NCBI RefSeq assembly: GCF_027942865.1
Contig: NC_134509.1
Location: 11,682,017-11,746,016, forward strand
Length of the DNA stretch: 64,000 nucleotides
Source: Odontesthes bonariensis
Lineage: Eukaryota > Chordata > Actinopteri > Atheriniformes > Atherinopsidae
Reading direction: 5' to 3'
Part shown: positions 1 to 10,722 of the stretch, piece after piece
Layout: each line of letters opens with the position of its first letter
Numbering within the stretch: the stretch's first letter is position 1
Position numbers and translations under genes: made by a program
The notes under the pieces: generated by a model
Database searches by the model: none
Told to the model about the DNA's origin: nothing
The model's input: the letters and a program-made list of their open reading frames with translations, nothing else

Positions 1-404
1 GTCCTGTTTTCTGGTTCCCCGTTTGTCACAGCAAAGAAAAATTTAAATTTACTGGTTTTCCGAGTGATTCTGCATGTGGGTCAGAAAACTTCAAGGCAAC
101 ATGACACTTTCTGCCTGTGGCCATTAACTCGTCAACCTCTGGTCGAGAGGATCAGTGGAAACACTGCGTCCTGAGGCCAAAATGCCACTTTATCCATTGT
201 CACTTATCCAAATCACTTGTTTGTATATATTGTATTTTATTGAGGCTACTAAAATTGCACAGGGCTGTATATTGTATATACCTTCAGTTAGAACCTACCT
301 ACAAACGGTAAATTTTGTTAATTGTGTTGTATTCAGTTAGTTATGTTAGCTTTATTTTATTATTTTTAATTACTTTCCCACTTTGTATCGTAACTGTTGC
401 ACAG

Positions 405-447
405 CAATTTCCCTCGGGGATAAATAAAGCTTCTTAATTCTTGAATC
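405..447 (+). repeat. Retroelement 3' end (LINE-like tail)
   Basis: The stretch reads as a short T-rich 3' end with 'ccctcggggataaataaagc' followed by an imperfect repeat (ttcttaattcttgaatc). Many fish non-LTR retroelements end this way. No coding part was recognised in bases 1-404, so this is only a fragment, or a look-alike. The rest of 1-593 shows nothing else that I can support. Confidence 0.35.
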
Positions 448-597
448 TTGGAAAAAATATGTGGTGCTAAAAAGAAACAGCTGGAGGAACATAAATTGTT
501 TATGTTCTACGTCTGGGTATGCATGGATCTCCTGGTTGTAGGACAAGTTTCAGGTACTTTGTTAATGTTTTAGACAAGACTGAAACAAAAGCGTTAA

Positions 598-949
598 AGT
601 GATAGTTCGGAGTAGATTCACCCTAGGGTCATTTGAACTGTGACATCCAGCCAAGGAGCCCACCTGAAGTTTTTTCGATCTTGGCTGAACATCAGCTGAG
701 TTACTGAGTTATCCCGAATAGCTTTGTACAAGCGCTAATGGAACCTGGCAGTATCTCCAAAATTACCACACTAAAATCACATGCCATGACACCAAACTTC
801 TACAGTAGTACAAATATGGTCTGTACTCACAAAACGATGCATTTGGAAGTTTGTACATAGTCCAGGAGTTTATTATTATCAACACAAGCCTAATAGCTTC
901 TCTGCTGCTAAAGCTGCGTCGACGTCACACTGCATGAAAAGAGGGATTT
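598..949 (+). repeat. Left terminal inverted repeat of the TTAA element
   Basis: It matches the right end (3715-4267) in reverse complement with scattered mismatches, from the terminal AGTGATAGTTCGG to the shared 'gcatgaaaagagggattt'. A minus-strand reading frame (879-1325) runs into this repeat and ends VDAALAAEKLLGLC. The right arm encodes the same tail on the plus strand. Confidence 0.8.
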
Positions 950-1330
950 CTGGATGTATGTGGCCCCTTACATGTCCGGATACGTTAAGCCCCTGCATTT
1001 GCGGTGGTAAAAGTGAAAACTTGGCCCAAGTTGTCGCAAATTGACCTGGCAACTGCTCCCCCATGCCCCCCTCCCCTCCCCTACTTAGGAGAGCCTTTAA
1101 TATGTAAATGCCAGTGATCAGGTCGGGAGCTGCCACAGTCATTTTCAGGTGGGGGGTGGGCAGGCCTGTTTCTACACGTTCACCATCACCTCCAACTCCA
1201 GCCAAGTTTGTTGCTGTGTTGTCTTGAAAAAGAAGAGGTGCACGGTGTCTGCTGGTGACAGGTGATGCATATCTGTTTTTTTTTCTCCCAAACACCTCTT
1301 TTGTAATACCACTTTTTGTGGGCAAAATTC

Positions 1331-1560
1331 AAGGATTCAAAGGTTTATTGTCATGTGTGCAGTTAGAAACGTGTTTCCCTGAACAATGAAATTCTTTTCT
1401 TTGTTGCCCGCACTGGATGTCCAAATGTATAATAATAAAGATAAGAAAGATAAAATAAGCATGCAACAGCAATATTCTAAAAGGTTTCTTAAATAAAATA
1501 GAAATATAGAAATAAAAATATAGAAATCTGGCCTGTATACATAATGTGCAGTAGTGCGCT
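1331..1560 (-). repeat. Retroelement tail fragment
   Basis: On the minus strand this reads '...aatttcattgttcaggg...' then '...atgacaataaacctttgaatcc', a short polyadenylation-like 3' end similar in style to the fragment at 405-447. It is an interspersed-repeat fragment within the TTAA element. The exact family was not identified. Confidence 0.35.
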
Positions 1561-2116
1561 CAGTGTTTTATTGTGTATGGCTTAATTCGGTGTCACAATG
1601 GTCACAATATCGCCGAGGTCTTTTCTTTGTCCTTGCAGAGTCCATTTTTGTGTCAAAACAGTGCAAATTGCCAGCTGTGGTCAGACAACATTAAATAGCA
1701 AAAGGACGGGAGGTTGTCTCGCGAGTATTCCGTGTAATGACGTATACGCATATGATTGGTGGAGCTTAACGGCTCGCATAAGCTCTCGTTCAATCACGTA
1801 TGAGAAACATTGTGTTGTGCAGTGTAAACAAAAAGTTTAAGGAGCATCTGGCAGCAGAAAGGCAGACAGAAATCGCTGAGGTCCCGTACTGTGAAAACTG
1901 CCCTGGTTTGCGGAATACAATGGCTGGAAGACGACTTGCTTTCAACTCCCCAGCAACTCTCTGCGGGTCTACAGGTTTGTGTGTTTTTTTTTTCTACTTG
2001 CACATGACCATTTGATTGTTTAATTTTAGTCTTGTTGACACTGTACAGCACTTGGGACAGTTCTCGCTGATTTTAAATGTGCTGTATATTAAACTTACTT
2101 ACTCACTTGCTTACAG

Positions 2117-3030
2117 GCAGATAAAATGAAAGTCCTGTTGAATGCTATGACCGGGATGTCTCGTATGGTGGCCAGCACTGTGGATACGGTCGTGGAGAGG
2201 GTTCTGGAGGGAATCGACCAGAGATTCGCTAGGTTGGAGGCAAGATGGCCGTCGAGAACGGACTGGAGTTACATTCCAGAGAAGTTGAAGAGCGCACCCC
2301 CAAGAGAAGGCGGATACAGAATCCGAAAATCGCGGTAAGAGTAGGTTATTGACTGTGGCTTTAGGCTAAACTCAACTTAATTGTGTCCATCACGTGAAAA
2401 CCAGTGTGAGTTGCTTTATTTAAAAAAATGTATTTCGTGTTTTCAATTTATAGGAAGCAGTTCGCCGCCTGCATAACTCACCGTGGCATTATAATCCAGG
2501 TCAAGGGTAAGAATAAGTGAATGTTCTCCCAATATCTAGTTGAGTTGGACCCGATGTTACGTCAATGCAGTTTTTATTTATTAACCATAGGACTATTGTT
2601 TTTACAGGCTACTGTCACCTCACAATATGGATGTAACGAGTCGCTTGAAGGAGGCGGTGTCAAACAGTCCGAACTTCAGAGAGGTAGACGGGGACACTAT
2701 CGAGGGTGAGCGGCGCTGACTTTTACCACGGCTGGCACTGATACTTTTAAGCACTGGTCATTTTATTCATTCCTCTTGTTTGTTTTTTTTAGCAGCGTGA
2801 CGGACCTGTATGCTGTGCTACAGGCGCGTCTTGAAGCCAACCCGAAATACTCACAGTCTCACCACAGAAGAGTGAAAGAGAGTAAGAACATATACGCTGT
2901 CAATATGACTTTTGTTACTTTAAAGACAAGTTGTCAATATGCTGTGCATGGATAGACTATGTTTTGATTATTTATTGGTTATTCCAACAGCTCCCAGAAG
3001 CCAGCTTCTGATCCAGGATGAGGACGTCTG
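2117..3030 (+). pseudogene. Decayed spliced gene carried by the TTAA element (product unknown)
   Basis: Five stretches with coding character are separated by GT-AG introns: an upstream piece ending at 1974, then 2117-2334, 2454-2506, 2608-2705 and about 2793-2880, with a last piece near 2993. Reading across the junctions gives protein-like text: STVDTVVERVLEGIDQRF, then (after a one-base frame change near 2240) MAVENGLELHSREVEERTPK with a basic PKRRR cluster, RRLHNSPWHYNPGQG, DVTSRLKEAVSNSPNF and SVTDLYAVLQARLEAN. The frame change near 2240 and the unsolved junction before 2793 suggest decay. An AATAAA lies at about 3217. I do not recognise the family. A captured host gene or an accessory protein of the transposon are both possible. 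Confidence 0.45.
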
Positions 3031-3714
3031 ACAACTCCCGCAGACCCTGCAGGGACCGGAGTAATGCGAAGAATGCGGATTCCAAACGGCGGCGTTTAGG
3101 CTTATTTTGTATATTGTAGGCTACAGCAGTGTGTGTGTGTGTATATAGTTTTCAATTCTTTATTATCAACATGGTTCTTATTACAATGTAAGCTATGTAC
3201 ATTGTGTGGTGTGGCAATAAAAGCGCTTTAAAAAAAAAAAAGTTTCCTTTTTCATTTCCTCAATAGATTCACGTCATTCATGCCTGCATTCATAGCCTAG
3301 TCATAGTGCAGCTTATAAGAATGACGTGAATATATGAAGTACACAAACATCCCAGGAATATTAGTAATCATAATCACAATTATTAATCATAATTGCTGAA
3401 TGATATGCCCATATAAAGTATGTATATATTAACCTAATTGGCCAATGGGCAGTCAGCTTTACAGGAGCTTTTTCATGTAATCACGTGCCTTTTTCGTCCA
3501 ATACCAGCGAGGCCAGTGAAAGGTCCAGGCACTCTCACAGCGGGGTGCTAATCGCTGGGCCATTAGCACCCCACTGTGAGAGCCCGCCGCGAGTCGGGTT
3601 CGTTTCTGACGATTTTCTCGCTCAACAAACTTAAAGTTTGTCTGCCTGCAAGCGCCCAGGTGCGTCCGAAAATTAGGCAAATTCGCGGATGTTCACTGCC
3701 GTCCACAGTGACAC

Positions 3715-4267
3715 AAATCCCTCTTTTCGTGCAGTGTCACTTCCTTGATCTGGGAGCTTCAATGTAAGAAGAGGGTTGATCTACTACTGTAGACAACAAA
3801 GCAAGGCTGCTCAATTTCTCCATTGATAAAATAAATTCACAACTCTACAACATAAAAGTTCATAAAAAATCATGTAGAATATAACATATACTTTGTTGTC
3901 TACAGTAGCAGATCAACCCTCATCTTACTTTGAAGCTCCGAGATCAAGGAAGTGACGTCGACGCAGCTTTAGCAGCAGAGAAGCTATTAGGCTTGTGTTG
4001 ATAATAATAAACTCCTGGACTATGTACAAACTTCCAAATGCATGTTTTGTGAGTAAAGACCATATTTGTACTACTGTAGAAGTTTGGTGTCATGGCATGT
4101 GATTTTAGTGTGGTAATTTTGGAGATACTGCCAGGATCCATTAACCCTTGTACTAAGCTATTCGGGATAACTCAGTAACTCGGCTGATGTTCAGCCAAGA
4201 TCGGAAAAACTTGGCTGGATGTCACGGTTCAAATGACCCTAGGGTGAATCTACTCCGAACCATCACT
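3715..4267 (-). repeat. Right terminal inverted repeat of the TTAA element
   Basis: This is the reverse-complement partner of 598-949. It is interrupted between 'cagtgt' and 'gacgtcgac' by the palindromic insertion at about 3738-3955, which is absent from the left copy. Confidence 0.78.
3738..3955. mobile_element. Small palindromic (MITE-like) insertion inside the right TIR
   Basis: Arms of about 60 bp face each other: 'cttccttgatctgggagctt...gttgatctactactgtagac' on the left and the near reverse complement at 3890-3953. The AT-rich spacer has no reading frame. The left TIR has the uninterrupted sequence, so this is an insertion and not part of the parent element. Family and exact target duplication are unclear. 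Confidence 0.65.
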
Positions 4268-4271
4268 TTAA

Positions 4272-7200
4272 GAGCACTGCGCAGGCTTCAGAATGTTTAC
4301 AGAGTGAATCAATAAACCGTAAATGGAACAATGTTAAAACCGAGACAATGCCTCTCTCCAACCACAGAAAACAAGCTACAACCTAATTTTCAGAAAAGTT
4401 TACCACCCTGTGGGCTAGAAAATGGCATTGGTCTCTTTGTGCAGCTGCTGTGTGATAAGTCTGCAGGCTCTGCCCCCAAAGTGAAATACAGGCCAGGCGT
4501 ACCTCATTAAATCATGATACAGTTATCTTTATTTCATTTTGAATTAGTTTGCTTTAAAAAACTTTATCCAATAACCCTAGAGCAATCTGAGGTTTGTCTG
4601 ATTCAACATGAGGAAAGCGGTCACTAACCTGGTACGATTTCAAAGAGTTATTCAATAATCAGTGGTGAATATACAGCTGAATTTTGCATCAATAAAAAGT
4701 AACACAGATGTTTCCATAATGTTTGAAGAATCTATTTACTTGACAATACGTAAAGCAACCATTCAGACTGCTTTCTTACAGGGGAGAGGGCACTGCTATG
4801 GACTGTAGTGTCTCCAGGTGGTAACTGGTAACAAAATCTATTACAATGTGTGAGTCCCCTGAGGCTTTCCAGAAAGCAACTGCTAGCAGAGACGATACCA
4901 GAGAGAAAACAGACATCAGTGAGTCCCTTCTGAAATCTAAACAGCAGTCTTGGCACCCTTTGTTTTGAGTGAATGTTTCAAAAAAGTTTACAGGATAGCA
5001 CAAATCAAGCTGTAAACTGCACTATGTGGCTGTTAAACACTGGTGGAGCTGTATTTGTCTGACGACAGCACCGACTTTAAATAAAGGCTCTAATACACTC
5101 AAGAAGTTATAATCCAACCTAAAGGGGAAGTGAAAAGCCTAATCCAAAGACCAAATAAGTTGCTATGTGTAGTTTTTGTCCAGTGCATGTGGGGTGTTCT
5201 GTTGCCAACAAATACTCTAACATTGTATTGCTGTCATTTAATTGCCCGAAGAAGATATGGACTCAAATAACTATAATTAGGATCATACACTGATCCTCCA
5301 TAACATGACCACCTGCCTAATATTGGGCAGGTCTTTGTCATGATGCCAAAACAGCTCTGACCAATCAGGGCAAAGATAAATTATTCTGAAAGCAGAACAT
5401 CCAAGACAGCCTAAATATTTCACAGAAGCTAAACCCACCTAACAGGAACTGAAAAAACTCAGATCAGCTCATTTTTCAAGGGCTTTGATAATTTTCAAAA
5501 ACAAATGCGCTCTGAGTTTTGAAAAAAGTATTAAATACAATAAACATATAGAATCTTTGCTTTGTTAGAAGATGTTTCTGCTGTATTTATAGCAGCAGAT
5601 GGTTAGTGTGGTATTAACTTCCAAGAAATTTCAGTGCCAATTTTGCGAGAAAAGAAAAGACATCTGCTATATAACAAAAATGTATTATTCATGGCAAACT
5701 GTCGGTGGCACAGCCTATTAGGCATTGTCAGCACAGGCAAAATCCACAATATAAGTAGAGTCAATTCCAAGTACTTGGAGTCTTGTAGGGGCACTCTCTT
5801 GCAAGGCTTAGTTCTGTCTTTCATCATGAAAATCATCCGCTGTGACAACAGCGTAAACATGAAAATAAACTTAAGGAAGAAAGACATATTTGCTAAGAGC
5901 TTTTAACAGGGTCCATTTTCGCACCAGCAGACGAGTCAAAACTATCCATATGAATTGATAAGTGAATACACACAGCTTTACCTATCCAGTTCTAACCATG
6001 GCCATTTATACATGTCAACATTAACACGATGTTCCTCTCATTTATTTTGCTCTAAAGCAAGACAGTCATACTGCATCTTATCGATCACAGCCAGCGGAGC
6101 ACATGTAGACACGAGCAAAAAAAATTTTTCAGCAAAGACTCTAAAATACAATGGGCAGCAGAAAAAAGATTGCACACATATGAACAGACAAGATTGGTGA
6201 GATAAAAGTAGGCTTTGTGCTTGTTGACACGATAAAATGTGGAAATTCTTTTCAATTAAAGTCACACAGACATGTAAATATTTTCACCTTCTCTTGTAAT
6301 CACCAGTTTCACACTGTCCTTGCCAAATTGAACTATGTCTGTGTAGTAGTGTACATTGATTATCATGACATGTTTTTATTTTACAATTTCAAATCGTTGG
6401 ACCGAAATCTGTGAATTTCTTGTTTTCTCTATTGATTTATTCTGAATAAAACTGTGTGCACTGGGTCATGCATTAGTATAACCAACAAAGAAACATGGCG
6501 CTCTAGATCCAAGTTATTGATTGATCATCTGGTGCCAACAACATTCCTTCTAAATTAGCACACACACAGCCAGAAACAGACATGGCTGACTTCACAAGTG
6601 TCAGAAACACTGTTTGGCATCACCTCTTGTTAGGATTTGTCAAGTCAGATAATAAAAGATATCTTGCTTATGTTACTTGATAGTAAAGGCACCTGGCTTG
6701 GTACATTAGTGTATATTTAAAAAATGCCACAGCAAATGAAAATACATCACTCTAAGGGTGTTAACAATAAATTACAGATCATGGTATCCAAACTCTCCAA
6801 CTTAAACAATGTCAGAAAAGATTTCCTTGGGAGGTTTCGAGGAGAACTGGCTAGCGTGCTTAATTTTACATGCATCTGACTTTAGTGAAACCAAGAAAAC
6901 ACAATGTAATAACAAAAATGGATATTGTACAATTAATCACTCTCAGTTATAAAGAGTTTTGAAGTAACATTTAGATAGTCAGGCAAGAGGATGCAAAACT
7001 GAAGATTCATTGGGGCTCATCTCACATATCTATAAAAATTGCAAATATTAATCCTAAAGCTGATTCATCATGAAATGGAGAAATAGTGAAAAGAGGCAAA
7101 AATGTAATCTATTCCACGGTTTGAGTGACAAGAAAATCAGATTATTCACAGGTCAGTTGGCACTTTTGCAGTGATGCAGAAGTTAACCATCTGGGAAGTC

Positions 7201-9384
7201 CTCTGTAGGAAACCATTTGGAAGTGGTAAGAGGAAAATGCAAAGCAGCTGATTAAATGAAGCATCAATTGTCTATCTCAGTCTGTTATGAGTGAATATCA
7301 GCCAGTCAGATCATCACAGCACCAATAGGAGCTGCCATTTTGTTTACTATCTTCAAATCTTACACCTAACCTGAATATTCAGGAGATTTTTTTTTTTTGT
7401 CACAAAACCATTTATCAAGTTCTCCAGAAACTGTTTTGAAAAGGGCAGGCATCGAAGAAAAAAAAAACACTGAGCCACACAGGACCAGTCATTGCTGACT
7501 GTCTTCACCCTTAAAAAAACATCTTAAGCTACCAGTATGGGACACTGACTGACGTGGACCTTTTGGTTTATTGTTGTCCAATGAGGAGGATGATGAAACA
7601 GAAATGTTGACTGATTAAGTTGTTCAAAGCGACTGACCACACAAGTGTTTTTACGGAGGATTTTGTGAAAAAATGAACAATTTCTTGTTGGAGGTAATCA
7701 ATAAAACAAAGTTAATTTTGTTTTATTTGTCAAATGCTCAGTTATACACGTATAACAAGCAGTGAAATGTAACCGTGAATCACTCCATAGACTGTGTATA
7801 CTTTAACAATTAAACAGGTTAAAACACAAAACAATATCATGTATCATATATGTATGTGTACCCTGCCTCTTGCCCAATGACACCTGGGAAAGACTATAGG
7901 CTTAAAAATATCAAGTGTCGGCTCCAAAAATGAAGAAGCGCTGTCTTGTTTTAATGCTTCCATGAGCTGCGACTGCCTGCCACAGACCCTCAAATGGTGA
8001 TCTGTGAATTTCTTTGCTGCTAAGCATAAAACCTTTTTATTGGCCATGAAATAAACTGTTAAATCAGGTAAAGAAATCTGCTTGAAAGGTGGATGCAGTG
8101 GTATTACACAGATGGTTGTCGACCAGGAGATCTGAGTTTGTCTCGTGTTTTAATCGTTCATTTAAACTTTTTTTTGTTTTCACTCTGTGTTCGGTTTGGT
8201 TTAACTAACTAAACCACCTTGAAAAGGTATAGGTGTTAAGAGTTTCTGGTGCATATCTGCAAAACACACATGTAGGCTGTGGGTACAAAAGAGAAAAATA
8301 CATCCCTTTTTAAAGTTGTGGTAGGTAACATTAAAAATAAAAGCACAATATGTGTCCATTTGCACAAATAATCTGATTTTCATTTCATGCATATTTCATG
8401 ATATACCAGAGTACAATTGATAGATTTAGAGCTCTAATTAATCCTAAATAGAAACCGTGATACAATAAACAACCACGACTTGGTAGTAAAATGACCAATT
8501 CTTAGAACATTTCAATGGGTCTTGTAGAAGTCTCTGGACTGTCTTTCTTTGTCTCAAAGCTGTATATTTTTCTGTCCAAGAGATCATACATCATTCACCT
8601 GAAGCATCCAACATTCTCCTTCGGTGTCCTCGTGAAGGCCTGGCATTACTACTAAAAAGGAGCTACCGAGAACACAACAATAAGAAACCTTCAGTAAGAA
8701 TATTTAATTTCCTGTGCACTGCCAGGTGTTAAGACTGCTGTATGAATGTATTAAGGTTAGGAAATATAATTTTATCTCATGGCTGAGATCACTTTCTAGG
8801 TTGCTGGGAGACAGAGAGCATCAATGTTGAATCAACCATTTACCAGTTTCTGAATGAAACAGCATGCAGACAGACATTATAGAAAAAATACATTACTGAA
8901 ATAACGTTAAACAGCTTTAATTTCTTAATTGTTCTTCAGAGATGATATTCTTTCCAGTTAGTGAATTAAGAAAGGCAAAGGAAGGAAGGGACAGGAAAAC
9001 ACAAAGGCTCGGATTAACTAAATGAATGGATAAGCTCATGGTCACATATCATGAATAGTGCATTCATCTAATGCTCAGAAAGAAAAGTTATTTAAGAAAC
9101 TGTTGGAATAATTCCTTTCAATACACTTTTAAGTTTAGGGATTGTTCATTTGTTGCATAGCTTGGTACAGAGAAATTTTCTTCCTACTATTTCTCCTGCA
9201 TATATCCAACATATTATTTTATTCTCTAATCTAAAAACTTAGGGTGGACTAATGTGGCCTTGTTTCTATGGTTATCGTACATATCCAGGTATCAACTGTA
9301 TTTCAGCACCTCAAATCTGCTCTGAAACGTTGGAGACGTACGTGAGTTATTCCGGTGGTCTTTGGAGAAAATCATTCATGAAAC
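4272..9384. other. No supported gene; probable intron 3 of TACR3
   Basis: The sequence is AT-rich with only short chance reading frames, and no exon or mobile element that I can name. It lies between TACR3 exon 3 (21.7 kb) and the missing last exons, so it is most simply intronic. Confidence 0.5.
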
Positions 9385-9387
9385 ATC

Positions 9388-9700
9388 AAGGCAAGGCATC
9401 TTTATTTATATAGCGCATTTCATACCACAGGCAAATCAATGTGCTTTACATAAAGACAAGGCATTTAAAAGAACAGAAAAACACAGTTACAAAGAAGAGG
9501 GGAAAAAGAAAAAGAAAGATATAACCTCAACCATAAGCACACCGAAAGAGAAATGTTTTTAACCTGGATTTAAAAGTGCTTACAGTTGGGGCTGATTTCA
9601 GTTCTGCTGGTAGTTTGTTCCAGCATAACAGCTAAAAGCTGCTTCACCGTGTCCAGTTTGAACTCTGGGCTCCATCAAAGTAGTAAAAAGATATTTCAAA
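9388..9700. repeat. Teleost interspersed repeat
   Basis: It opens 'ctttatttatatagcgcatt' and continues with text about 'gtgctttacataaa' and later 'tttgttccagcataacagc'. I recognise this wording from a very common dispersed repeat of fish genomes, but I cannot name its class. It has no coding capacity here. Confidence 0.5.
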
Positions 9701-10266
9701 TTCAACACTTTGAAGTTTTCTCAGCTGTATGTAAATGTATTTTTTCAGTTTTTCATCCATATCTTATTCTCTCTTCTCTGTCTGAGCCAATTTGCATTGA
9801 ATTTTCAAGACCATTTTCATAGGAAAACCATCTACGGCTCCCTAAATGTTCACATGATGTCATCAAGTGCTATACTTGCACCTTTGCGAAATTTTATCAA
9901 CAGCAGTTCAGAAGTGCAACCAATTTTCCTAAAACTCAGTGGCGCTGTTCTACCATTTTCATTTAATACACACTGGCCTTGATTTACTGTCACTTTGTAC
10001 AAACTTTGTCTTGTATAAAAAATTGCTGGCAGCATTTATTGTGAAGATGTAAAGTTAGTGAAAGGCGGGAATACGACACATTACACACACAAGCACATGA
10101 CATGGTTGTGAAAATTGTGCACAGGTCACACAGGTGCTGTTCAATTGTGAGATGAAAAAGTGTGTGAAAGAAGCTAGAAGAAGAATGCTAGAAGGGAATC
10201 CCACACACGTTAGCAACCAACCCACTACACACACACAAAGCTAATCTGCTCCTGTATATTTTCCCA

Positions 10267-10286
10267 AATACCCGACGAGCCCCCAA
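10267..10286 (-). other. tRNA-Pro-like primer binding site
   Basis: On the minus strand, directly after the LTR end, the sequence is TGGGGGCTCGTCGGGTAT. The first twelve bases match the complement of the 3' end of tRNA-Pro, and the rest is similar. This supports the orientation of the LTR and that it is a 5' copy. Confidence 0.6.
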
Positions 10287-10287
10287 T

Positions 10288-10653
10288 TGTTACGGGGTAA
10301 GGAAATAAAACAAGGAGAACTGATGGGTGATGTTAAAGAGTTATTTATTTGAAAGGAAAAATAACACTATTCAAACGAAACCTAAAAGAAAATCACAATC
10401 CTAACGGAACCTGTTGAGGAAAAACAAGAGCCTCGATGATTAACAGAACAACCAAAACCAAATTCAAACAATCACCCTCCTTCCACTGAAAGAGTTACGC
10501 TGTCTCTCAACACCCTGCACAAACTACTGAAAACACACCAACAATAGCTGGCCCCACTGGCACTCGTGTGGCGTCTTCTTTCTTCTTTTAAAAGTAGCCC
10601 ATCTGATTAGGCCTACTCAACCACAGCTGGGACAACTCACCTGGCTGCAGCCC

Positions 10654-10690
<37 letters not shown>

Positions 10691-10717
10691 ATACTATACG
10701 ACCCTCGGGTCGTAACA
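10288..10717 (-). mobile_element. LTR of a retroelement, minus orientation
   Basis: The element has TG...CA ends: it starts TGTTACGGGG and ends CGTAACA on the plus strand. On the minus strand it reads TGTTACGACCCGAGGGTCGT, then a CA/GT microsatellite, a TTTAAAAG motif, an AATAAA-containing stretch, and CCCCGTAACA at the end. This is the usual order of a vertebrate LTR. Immediately downstream on the minus strand is a tRNA-Pro-like primer binding site (10267-10286), so this was a 5' LTR with truncated internal sequence to its left. No gag or pol frame remains. It could be Ty3/Gypsy-like or an endogenous retrovirus. Confidence 0.75.
10656..10688. repeat. (CA)n microsatellite
   Basis: About 16 uninterrupted CA units lie inside the LTR at 10288-10717. 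Confidence 0.95.
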
Positions 10718-10722
10718 GTGAC

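Larger units (their letters stand above)
598..4267. mobile_element. TTAA-flanked DNA transposon with about 350-bp inverted repeats
   Basis: The element begins AGTGATAGTTCGGAGTAG after a TTAA at 594-597 and ends with the reverse complement (one mismatch: ATAG versus ATGG) before a TTAA at 4268-4271. The long terminal inverted repeats are 598-949 and 3715-4267, the latter interrupted by a small palindrome. TTAA target duplications are typical of the piggyBac and Kolobok superfamilies. I cannot decide between them because no transposase core was recognised. The interior holds a LINE tail on the minus strand (about 1331-1560), a decayed spliced gene on the plus strand (2117-3030) and an AATAAA followed by an A tract at 3217-3241. 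The copy is therefore probably non-autonomous and old. Confidence 0.8.
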
